Assembly (NCBI GenBank): GCA_903898215.1
Contig: CAIUEQ010000114.1
Location: forward strand, 1-6,622
Length of the DNA: 6,622 bases
Reading direction: 5' to 3'
DNA from: an uncultured Bacteroidota bacterium
GTDB taxonomy: Bacteria; Bacteroidota; Bacteroidia; UKL13-3
In this document: in pieces, positions 1 to 6,104 of the stretch
Position numbering within the stretch: the first letter of the stretch is position 1
Layout: each line of letters begins with the position of its first letter
Position numbers and translations under genes: made by a program
Notes under the pieces: generated by a model
Databases searched by the model: none
Told to the model about the DNA's origin: nothing
What the model saw: only the letters and a program-made list of their open reading frames with translations

Positions 1-111
1 AAGGACGGTGTTATAATCTCCCACATTATCCGTAAGAGCTTCACCATTTTTAGAATTGCCAGACATTTTCAGATAAGTAATATCTAATCCTGCAAGTAGA
101 TTCATTTTTGG
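1..111 (-). other. Segment in the rnr frame that does not match RNase R
   Basis: Directly after the DDALS motif the frame reads PKMNLLAGLDITYLKMSGNS and continues to the window edge without a stop. RNase R proteins normally continue here with a short loop, then a strand and the IADV-x-HYV motif. I do not see that sequence in any of the three frames of this strand, so a simple frameshift does not restore it. I do not recognise the encoded segment. It could be an assembly join, a true rearrangement, an inserted domain or a divergent homologue. Confidence 0.5.
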
Positions 112-930
112 AGAAAGTGCATCATCAAAATCTTTTGCATCATCGGGGTCAATTGTAAACGTGGTAACTTTTCTAAAATCTCTGCGACTTGAAATTTCTT
201 CTTTTGTTATTTTATCAGAAATTTTATTTGCTTCGCGTTCTACTTCCTGTGGAAATTTATAAGAAAAACCAAACTCAGCAACAATAGCATGCATCTCGGT
301 TTCGTGATTTCCCGGCCTGCCAATTACTTCTATAATTTCACCTATTGGATTTTTATGTTCGAGCGACCACTCGGTAATTTTTGCAATGGCTTTATCACCA
401 TTTTTTGCATTGCTGATTTTATCAAGAGGAATAAAAATATCGGTGTACATTTTCTTATCATCAGGAACCAAAAATGCATGATTAAAACTGAGTTGAACAA
501 CACCAACAAATTCCATCCGATTGCGTTTAGTAACTTCAACAACCTCTCCTGTTTGTTTGTCGCCACCACGCTTTGCAAACAAATTTATTTTTACTCTATC
601 TCTGTCTAATGCTGTATTTAAATTTTCGGAAGTAATTAAAATATCATCGCCACCTTCATCAGGAATTACATAAGCAGTTCCGCGCTGTGTCATTTCCACT
701 TTCCCTTCAATAAAATGATGCTTGAAAACTGAGATGTATTTTCCGGGAGAAACTTCTTCTAGTGCACCATCTTTTACCAATAGTTTCATTGCCAGAATAA
801 TCTCGTCACGACCTTGTGTGCTGTCAATTTCGAGCTTTGCTGCTACTTGTTTTGGATTAAGTATCTTCTTTACGTTACCATCAAAAATTCTTTGAACAGC
901 ACGTTTTACTTTTTCGATATTTGATTTCAA
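1..930 (-). CDS. rnr: Ribonuclease R, N-terminal part, cut by the left window edge
   Basis: RNase R is a cytoplasmic 3'-to-5' exoribonuclease that degrades structured RNA and takes part in RNA quality control. About 310 codons are visible. Residues ~5-60 resemble the winged-helix HTH_12 domain (GRDEIILAMKLLVKDGALEE). Residues ~76-132 look like the first cold-shock OB domain (MTQRGTAYVIPDEGGDD) and ~140-208 like the second (NPIGEIIEVIG). The segment EMHAIVAEFGF follows at ~212. Residues 259-273 are the RNB active-site motif TIDPDDAKDFDDALS; Asp261, 267, 269 and 270 correspond to E. coli D272, D278, D280 and D281. After this, residues 274-310 (positions 1-111) lack the expected G-x-x-I-A-D-V-x-H-Y-V continuation, although the frame stays open. 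No in-frame ATG precedes the HTH domain; TTG at 930, 55 bases after the upstream mlaD-like stop, is the best start. The family assignment is secure. Start and left end are uncertain. Confidence 0.85.
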   Translation of the reverse strand, partial: MKSNIEKVKRAVQRIFDGNVKKILNPKQVAAKLEIDSTQGRDEIILAMKLLVKDGALEEVSPGKYISVFKHHFIEGKVEMTQRGTAYVIPDEGGDDILITSENLNTALDRDRVKINLFAKRGGDKQTGEVVEVTKRNRMEFVGVVQLSFNHAFLVPDDKKMYTDIFIPLDKISNAKNGDKAIAKITEWSLEHKNPIGEIIEVIGRPGNHETEMHAIVAEFGFSYKFPQEVEREANKISDKITKEEISSRRDFRKVTTFTIDPDDAKDFDDALSPKMNLLAGLDITYLKMSGNSKNGEALTDNVGDYNTVL

Positions 931-985
931 GAAAATGGAATTAATGATGATGAAATTTATAGAAACATCACAAAATGTATAAGTT

Positions 986-1996
986 TTATTTTTTCTTTTT
1001 CGCTTCTTCGCGTTTTTTATCTTGCTTATCAGCACGGCTATTTCCAAAAACCGAAACTGCAAAATACCTGCCCGGATAATCCTGCATATCTTTCATCAAA
1101 GCCGTAAGTTCAGCACTCGATTTTGTGAGGTTATCATACAATTGTTGATCGTTTGCCAGTTTCCCCAAAGAGCCTTCACCTTTATTTATTTTTTCGATGG
1201 TGACAGCAAATTCGCTCATCACTTTATTAGTATTATTAATAGTTGCAGCAAGATTTGATGCAGCGAGAGAATCGCTAATCAGTGAAATATTTTTTAACGT
1301 TTTTGTAATTACTTCGTTGCTGTTTTTTAAATTACGCATAATCGATTCGGCAGAAGTAAACATCTCTTTCACCTTATCATTTTCAATTGATGAAAGTTCA
1401 TCCAAGCGAGCAGTAATATTTTTAACATGAAGCATTGTTCCTGAAAAATCATTTATCCCATTCGCAAGTTTTTGTGTTCCGGTAGAGTCGAAAATCTCGT
1501 TCATACTTTTCAAAACACGATCAAGCGTAACCAATACTTTTTCACTTTTATCTTTTAGTGGAGATACAATTCCTGAAATAGCAGATGTTAATGACTCTTC
1601 AACACCTGAAGTTAAGGTATCGTAATTCACTAATATTTCTGCATTGTTTGACAAGGTTAATGAAATCACTTTTGTGCCTAAAAGATCTGTACTGATAATA
1701 GTTGCCCTTGATTGTTTAGGTAATTTAATATCACTGTTAACCATCATTGTTACCAATATCTTACTTGCATCTCCTTTGTTAAGCATGGTAATATCAGTAA
1801 TCTGTCCAACCATTAATCCATTAATAGTTACCTGAGTAGATTTTACAATTCCATCAACATTTTTGTATACCACAAAATAAGTATTGCTGGATTTAAAAAG
1901 ATCGAACCCTTTTAAAAAATTATAACCTAGCACAAAAACTGCTATTCCTAAAAATGCAAAAACACCTACTTTTATTTCTTTTGAAAATTTGATCAT
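986..1996 (-). CDS. MlaD/MCE-family lipid transport protein, inner-membrane anchored
   Basis: MCE proteins are the periplasmic, lipid-binding parts of Mla-type ABC systems that move phospholipids or other lipids between inner and outer membranes. The 336-residue product has a short cytoplasmic start (MIKFSKEIKVG), one membrane helix at ~11-28 and the GYNFLKGFDLF segment seen in Bacteroidota homologues. The MCE domain spans ~38-116, with VTINGLMVGQITDI at its centre and STDLLGTKVISL near its end. Residues ~135-300 are predicted helical and rich in Leu, Ser, Asn and Lys, fitting the long helices that form tubes in MCE hexamers. GEGSLGKL and YPGRYFAVSVFG near the C-terminus are typical of the Bacteroidota form, and the tail is very lysine-rich. 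ATG at 1996 puts the membrane helix correctly. It lies 84 bases after the amidase stop. No mlaE or mlaF permease or ATPase gene is visible, so these partners would be encoded elsewhere. mlaD would be the nearest symbol, but the exact substrate cannot be told. Confidence 0.9.
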   Translation of the reverse strand: MIKFSKEIKVGVFAFLGIAVFVLGYNFLKGFDLFKSSNTYFVVYKNVDGIVKSTQVTINGLMVGQITDITMLNKGDASKILVTMMVNSDIKLPKQSRATIISTDLLGTKVISLTLSNNAEILVNYDTLTSGVEESLTSAISGIVSPLKDKSEKVLVTLDRVLKSMNEIFDSTGTQKLANGINDFSGTMLHVKNITARLDELSSIENDKVKEMFTSAESIMRNLKNSNEVITKTLKNISLISDSLAASNLAATINNTNKVMSEFAVTIEKINKGEGSLGKLANDQQLYDNLTKSSAELTALMKDMQDYPGRYFAVSVFGNSRADKQDKKREEAKKKK

Positions 1997-2005
1997 TTAT
2001 AAAGC

Positions 2006-2017
2006 TTTGCCGGCAAA
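2006..2017. repeat. 12-bp perfect palindrome TTTGCCGGCAAA
   Basis: The sequence TTTGCCGGCAAA is its own reverse complement and sits 10 bases before the MCE start codon. It overlaps the possible -7 box by four bases. Its GC core stands out in an AT-rich spacer. It could be a small operator or a short hairpin near the translation start; no function is shown. Confidence 0.4.
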
Positions 2018-2021
2018 AATA
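2014..2021 (-). promoter_or_regulatory. Possible -7 box upstream of the MCE gene
   Basis: On the minus strand the octamer TATTTTTG matches the Bacteroidota TAnnTTTG box, 17 bases before the ATG at 1996. No TTG is seen at the usual -33 distance, and the spacer is AT-rich, so a chance match is quite possible. If real, it would give the MCE and rnr genes a promoter of their own with a leader of only about 10 bases. Confidence 0.25.
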
Positions 2022-2080
2022 ATGTTTTCGTATGAAGTTAAAATAATTAAGATTTTTGTATAAAAAATATGTTGGTGGGG

Positions 2081-2899
2081 CTATTTGTTACCTTCAACTT
2101 GCCTTTTATATTCTTTCACACCTCTGGCAATCGACTCTGCAATTTTTAATTGTCCTTCTTCGGAAGTTAACATCTTCCTATCGGTGTTATTGCTTAAAAA
2201 GCCAGTTTCAATAAGCACGCTGGGCATTTTGCTTTGCCATAAAACCAGAAATCCTGCTTGCTTCACTCCTCGGCTTTCGTGATTTGATTTATTAAAATTG
2301 CTCTCAACGATTGATGCAAGTTTGATACTTTGCTCTAAGTAAGCACTTTGTAAAAATGAAAAATAAATATGCGCTTCTGGAGATTTAGGATCGAACCCTT
2401 CATATTGCTCCTGATAATCTTTTTCCAATAAAATTACATCGTTCTCACGTTTTGCCACATCAAGGTTTCCGTCACTTTTATGCAATCCCATCGAAAAAGT
2501 TTCGGTTCCCGATGCTTCCTTTTTTTTGTTTGCATTACAGTGAACTGAAATAAATAATCCCGCATTATTTCGGTTTGCAATTCCTGCTCGCTCATGCAAT
2601 TCAATAAATTCGTCTGTTTTCCGGGTATAAATAATTTTAACGTCTGGCATTATTTTTTCTAATGCGTCACCTAATTTTAAAGCAATGCTAAGCGTAACAT
2701 CTTTCTCTCTTGCACCGCCATACATGCAGCCATTGTCGTGCCCACCATGGCCTGCATCAATTGTTATTATCTTTATTTTTCCATCTTGCGAGTTGGATGG
2801 TTTATTTGCAGAGATGAAGAGCAATAAAAAACATGCGATTGCTATGCTCTTAAATTGCGCTAAGTTTTTAACTTTAATTAAGTTTGCGGACGTTGACAT
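2081..2899 (-). CDS. N-acetylmuramoyl-L-alanine amidase (Amidase_3), exported
   Basis: This is a zinc amidase of the AmiA/AmiC type that cuts the bond between N-acetylmuramic acid and L-alanine in peptidoglycan, usually in cell separation and wall turnover. The 272-residue product begins with a basic stretch and a hydrophobic segment at ~18-31 (SIAIACFLLLFIS), a signal peptide or anchor. The catalytic domain runs ~43-266. Zinc ligands are His51 in DAGHGG, Glu65 in AREKDV and His120 in SVHCNA; the catalytic glutamate is Glu231 in IETGFLSN. All key residues are present, so it should be active. A ~45-residue insertion between SGTETF and the next helix (around 140-185) is common in Bacteroidota members and may be regulatory. 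No separate LysM, SPOR or AMIN domain is seen. The ATG at 2899 lies inside the longest possible lptD frame on the other strand. It is probably the first gene of the amidase-MCE-rnr operon. Confidence 0.95.
   Translation of the reverse strand: MSTSANLIKVKNLAQFKSIAIACFLLLFISANKPSNSQDGKIKIITIDAGHGGHDNGCMYGGAREKDVTLSIALKLGDALEKIMPDVKIIYTRKTDEFIELHERAGIANRNNAGLFISVHCNANKKKEASGTETFSMGLHKSDGNLDVAKRENDVILLEKDYQEQYEGFDPKSPEAHIYFSFLQSAYLEQSIKLASIVESNFNKSNHESRGVKQAGFLVLWQSKMPSVLIETGFLSNNTDRKMLTSEEGQLKIAESIARGVKEYKRQVEGNK
2855..2886 (+). promoter_or_regulatory. Candidate lptD promoter, TTG plus TAAGTTTG
   Basis: TTG at 2855-2857 and TAAGTTTG at 2879-2886, with 21 bases between, fit the Bacteroidota TTG/TAnnTTTG pattern. 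Transcription would start near 2893, inside the first codons of the opposed amidase gene. A second weaker candidate lies downstream: TTG at 2893 (within TTGACA) and TAGTTTAG at 2916-2923, spacing 20 and one mismatch in the box. Either would rule out the TTG at 2884 as start codon. Confidence 0.4.
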
Positions 2900-5637
2900 A
2901 TTCAGTACACAATTTTAGTTTAGTTTTTTCAAACATAAAACAGGCAGGTATTAAACTTATACCAGCCCTGCTGTTAATTTGTTCATTTGTGAACGCACAA
3001 AATATTACTCAGTCAAAAACAAAAACTAAAAAAGACAAACAAAAGCAATCCATTCCTAAGCAAAAGACTGACTCACTAAGCCTTCATAGTAAAGACTCGA
3101 TGGTGATGATTCAAGCAAGCATCCCTGAAGACACATCCACTTTTGACCCGATGGATACAACACATTTAAAAAGATCCAAAGATGCTTTAAGTAAAAGTGT
3201 GAAATATAAATGCCGTGATTCCATCGTATATTATTCGAGCAAAAAAGTAATTTACCTTTATGGAGATGCCAAAGTTTATTATGATGACTTAACGCTTACC
3301 GCTGATTTTATTCAAATCGACCTCAATAAAAATGTGGTGACGGCATTGCCCACTCTTGACACTTCGGGAAATATAGTTGGGATGCCAAAGTTTAAACAAG
3401 GAGCTCAGGAATTTTCGATGCGTAAAATTTCATATAATTTTGATACCAAAAGAGCAACTCTTAGTGATCTTAAAACCAGAGAAGGCGAAGGATTTGTGGT
3501 TGGTGACCATGTAATCAAAAATGAATTTAATGAATTGGGAATTCGCCATTCAAGCTATACTACCTGTGAAGCAGATACTCCACATTTTGCTATTACAGCC
3601 GCTAAATTAAAAGTGATCCCTGATAAAAAAGTTGTAGCCCAATGGCCAAATCTTATCATCGAAGGAATAAATACTCCATTGGTTTTTCCGTTTGCTATTT
3701 TCCCAATCAAAAAAGGGCAATCTTCGGGAATAATTATTCCACAATATGGAAGTGACATTTCAAGAGGATTTTTTTTAAGAGCCGGTGGATATTATTTCGG
3801 TCTTGGTGAACATGCCGACATCCAATTAACCGGTGATATGTATTCCAATTTTAGCTGGGGAGGACATTCAGTTTTCAGGTATGCAAATCGTTATCACTTT
3901 AGTGGAAACCTAGTATTTAATTTTAACGATAATCAATATGGATTACCTGAAGATCCGGGATTCCATAAGGATAAAGGATTTCAACTTACATGGCTTCACT
4001 ACCAGGATCCAAAAGCCAGACCGGGAACAAATTTTTCGGCAAACGTAAATATTGCCAGCAGTACCTATTTGGCAAACAACTCCTACAATCCCGCAAATAT
4101 TATTACCAACCAGTTAAGTTCAAGTGTTGCCTATTCAAAATCGATGAAAGGCGGGAAGTATAATTTTAGTACAAATGCCCGCGTTGCACAAAACGTTTCA
4201 ACGCGAGATATCAGCATATCATTTCCTGACTTCACTTTTAACGTTAGCAGTTTCAATCCTCTTAAACCAAAATATAAAAGTGTTTCCGATAAATGGTATG
4301 AAAACATTACCATGAATTATGGAAATCAATTTAGAAATGAATTTGCTTCAAAAGATTCTTTACTTTTTAAAAGCCGAACTGCAACTGACCTAAATGCATT
4401 TTACGATTCTACCGGACGATTTGGAATGTTGCATAATTTGCCAATCTCAACAACATTTAAATTGTTTAAATATTATACGCTTTCCACTCAAGTGAGTATT
4501 ACTGATTATATGTATTACAAAACTATACGAAGAGAACTCGACACTTCAGACAGAGAGAATCCAAGAGTTGTAACAAAAAATGTTGACGGGTTTCAAAATG
4601 CACTTACCTACAGACCGAGTGCTTCGTTAAGTACAAAATTTTATGGAATGGCACAGTTTAAAAAAGGTCCTATTTCTGCATTCAGGCATGTACTTACTCC
4701 AACAATAGGTTTATCGTATGTGCCCGATTTTAGTGACCCAAGCTATGGTTATTACAAAACATATAAAGATGCATCAGGAAAAGAAGTTAAATATTCGATT
4801 TTTGAAAAGGGTTTATTTGGCGGACCGGGAACAGGCAAGCAAGGAAATATTGATTTTGGTTTAGATAATAATTTGGAGATGAAAGTTTGGAGAGGAAAAG
4901 ACTCTGCACGAAAAGAAGAAAAGGTCCAATTATTTTCGTCATTAAGTGCAAGAGGTTCCTATAATCTTATTGCCGATTCGCTAAAACTAAGCATGATTTC
5001 ACTAAGTGCGCAAACACGTTTATTTAAAAATATTTCTATCAACGCATCATCATCTCTCGACCCTTATGTAAATGTTATTGATACTTTTAATGGATATAAA
5101 TCGATTAGAAGAATAAACACTTTTTATCTTACTGACCAATCGATTCCCGGAATAATCAGGACAGCAAATATTGGTTTATCGGCTTCATTTAATCCTGCAC
5201 TTTTTAAATCGGCATCGGTAAAAGACAAAGACGGATATGCCGGAGAATTGAAATATTTAAATGATTTCCCAAGCGAATACGTGAGGTTTGATATCCCTTG
5301 GCAACTAACAATTAATTATACCATTGGATATGATATGTATGCAAATTTAAATAACCCTTCGGCAAATAAATTTGTACAAACTCTTAATTACTCAGGAGAT
5401 TTTAGCTTAACAAAAAAATGGAAGGTAACCTATAACTCCGGTTACGATTTCAGGTCGAAACAGATTTCGTTTACTTCCATCAATCTTGTGAGAGATTTAC
5501 ATTGCTGGGAATTTAAATTTGATTGGATTCCGTTTGGTCCACGACAAAGTTTTTTGTTTACGATAAAAGTAAAAGCTGCCATGTTGCAAGAGTTGAAACA
5601 AACACGCAGGCGTGAATGGTTTGACAGAACTATTTAG
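2884..5637 (+). CDS. lptD: LPS-assembly outer-membrane protein LptD
   Basis: LptD, with the lipoprotein LptE, inserts lipopolysaccharide into the outer leaflet of the outer membrane. Numbered from 2884, the frame has 917 codons: a signal peptide ending at ~39 (ICSFVNAQ), a Lys/Ser/Thr-rich linker at ~40-100, an LptA-like jellyroll domain at ~108-260 and a large beta-barrel from ~285 to the end. The stretch SSYTTCEADTPHF, followed by GQSSGIIIPQYGS, parallels E. coli TSC and RRSGFLIP. HCWEFKFDWIPFG near the end parallels the E. coli CCW segment. Mature cysteines are Cys110, Cys228 and Cys874. A basic tail (TRRREWFDRTI) closes the protein. The coordinates give the longest frame, which opens with TTG. 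No ATG or GTG lies before the signal peptide, and the true start is probably TTG 2893, ATA 2935 or ATT 2950. From ATT the protein would start MKLIPALLLICSFVNAQ, a compact signal peptide. It is divergent from the amidase and probably monocistronic, since the next gene is convergent. Confidence 0.93.
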   Translation: MRTLTYSVHNFSLVFSNIKQAGIKLIPALLLICSFVNAQNITQSKTKTKKDKQKQSIPKQKTDSLSLHSKDSMVMIQASIPEDTSTFDPMDTTHLKRSKDALSKSVKYKCRDSIVYYSSKKVIYLYGDAKVYYDDLTLTADFIQIDLNKNVVTALPTLDTSGNIVGMPKFKQGAQEFSMRKISYNFDTKRATLSDLKTREGEGFVVGDHVIKNEFNELGIRHSSYTTCEADTPHFAITAAKLKVIPDKKVVAQWPNLIIEGINTPLVFPFAIFPIKKGQSSGIIIPQYGSDISRGFFLRAGGYYFGLGEHADIQLTGDMYSNFSWGGHSVFRYANRYHFSGNLVFNFNDNQYGLPEDPGFHKDKGFQLTWLHYQDPKARPGTNFSANVNIASSTYLANNSYNPANIITNQLSSSVAYSKSMKGGKYNFSTNARVAQNVSTRDISISFPDFTFNVSSFNPLKPKYKSVSDKWYENITMNYGNQFRNEFASKDSLLFKSRTATDLNAFYDSTGRFGMLHNLPISTTFKLFKYYTLSTQVSITDYMYYKTIRRELDTSDRENPRVVTKNVDGFQNALTYRPSASLSTKFYGMAQFKKGPISAFRHVLTPTIGLSYVPDFSDPSYGYYKTYKDASGKEVKYSIFEKGLFGGPGTGKQGNIDFGLDNNLEMKVWRGKDSARKEEKVQLFSSLSARGSYNLIADSLKLSMISLSAQTRLFKNISINASSSLDPYVNVIDTFNGYKSIRRINTFYLTDQSIPGIIRTANIGLSASFNPALFKSASVKDKDGYAGELKYLNDFPSEYVRFDIPWQLTINYTIGYDMYANLNNPSANKFVQTLNYSGDFSLTKKWKVTYNSGYDFRSKQISFTSINLVRDLHCWEFKFDWIPFGPRQSFLFTIKVKAAMLQELKQTRRREWFDRTI
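2930..2937 (-). promoter_or_regulatory. Candidate amidase promoter, -7 box
   Basis: Minus-strand TATGTTTG is an exact TAnnTTTG match. It would start transcription near 2923, giving a leader of roughly 24 bases before the amidase ATG at 2899. I see no clear TTG at the usual upstream distance, so the -33 element is weak. The position in the only region that can hold the operon promoter adds support. Confidence 0.45.
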
Positions 5638-5657
5638 ATATGCTGATGCGGGAATGC

Positions 5658-5673
5658 GTAGATGTGTAGATGT
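5658..5673. repeat. Tandem 8-mer GTAGATGT, two copies
   Basis: GTAGATGT occurs twice in immediate succession just after lptD, preceded by two copies of ATGCG at 5646-5650 and 5654-5658. The short repeats suggest a non-coding patch prone to slippage. No function is evident. Confidence 0.5.
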
Positions 5674-5677
5674 TGTA

Positions 5678-5702
5678 TGTCAGTTCGAGCGGAGTCGAGA
5701 AC
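5678..5702. repeat. Possible dispersed intergenic repeat (TTCGAGCGGAGTCGAGAAC core)
   Basis: The core TTCGAGCGGAGTCGAGAAC contains TCGAG twice and a 4-bp self-complementary stem, TCGA-GCGGAG-TCGA. It is GC-richer than its surroundings. I recall very similar sequences recurring between genes in many Bacteroidota genomes, but only one copy is in this window, so the repeat status cannot be shown here. Confidence 0.4.
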
Positions 5703-5743
5703 AAATTATATCTTCTACTCAAAAGTGAATTAAAAACAAAGCC

Positions 5744-6046
5744 CTATACTTCGTAATCAACAACTCTTCTTTCATTTCTTGCCTCAGCAATAAAAGGCAT
5801 TATTTCTTGATGCAAAGGATGGTTGGCATAAAAAGTTAACGCCTCTTTACTTTCAAATTCTGAATACAAAACAACATCAGCTGATTCGGCTGAATGCAAA
5901 AAATCTATTCCAACTTCAATGTTTATCAAACCTTCAATTTTGCCTTTTAAACTTTCCAGTTTTTGCTTGATGGCATTTGCATTTTCAACTTTAGATAAAC
6001 CGTTGGCTTCATCTTTTAATTTCCAGAATACTATATGTTTGATCAT
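5744..6046 (-). CDS. Dabb-family (stress-responsive alpha/beta barrel) protein
   Basis: The 100-residue product fits the Dabb family (PF07876), small proteins that form dimeric alpha+beta barrels. Family features seen are the first strand MIKHIVFWKLK with the conserved His4, a helix with KQKLESLKGKIEG, the second strand INIEVGIDF, then ADVVLYSEFESKEAL and YANHPLHQE, and the final strand RRVVDYEV. Length is normal for a single-domain member. It has no signal peptide and should be cytoplasmic. Members range from stress-induced plant proteins to cyclases and enzymes of catabolism, so the reaction cannot be inferred. The ATG at 6046 gives the standard N-terminus. It follows purD by 58 bases on the same strand and may be co-transcribed, but nothing links it to purine synthesis. 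Confidence 0.88.
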   Translation of the reverse strand: MIKHIVFWKLKDEANGLSKVENANAIKQKLESLKGKIEGLINIEVGIDFLHSAESADVVLYSEFESKEALTFYANHPLHQEIMPFIAEARNERRVVDYEV

Positions 6047-6104
6047 GATGTTTATTTATTTTTTCTTTTATAATTAACGGTCTGAAGTATAATGCGTCTG
6101 ACTA

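Larger units (their letters stand above)
5638..5743. other. Convergent spacer between lptD and the Dabb gene
   Basis: This 106-bp spacer separates two genes that end towards each other. It contains a tandem 8-mer and a GC-richer repeat-like motif, listed separately. I see no strong hairpin followed by a T-run on either strand, so no intrinsic terminator is called. Confidence 0.5.

Noticed and set aside
289..609. Open frame of 106 codons on the plus strand
   Set aside because: It lies wholly opposite the RNase R reading frame, whose cold-shock domains are clear, and its product has no recognisable domain.
1022..1835. Three plus-strand open frames opposite the MCE gene
   Set aside because: They overlap a well-supported MCE protein and encode no recognisable features; antisense shadows.
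1900..2400. The 12-mer GATCGAACCCTT occurs at 1900-1911 and 2389-2400
   Set aside because: Both copies are coding and read KGFD in the MCE protein and EGFD in the amidase. This is a coincidence of codons, not a repeat element.
2685..2918. Plus-strand open frame ahead of lptD
   Set aside because: It is antisense to the amidase signal peptide and zinc-site codons, and is in a different frame from lptD, so it is not an lptD extension.
5678..5702. Intrinsic terminator for lptD or the Dabb gene
   Set aside because: The only stem is about 4 bp and no T-run follows it on either strand.
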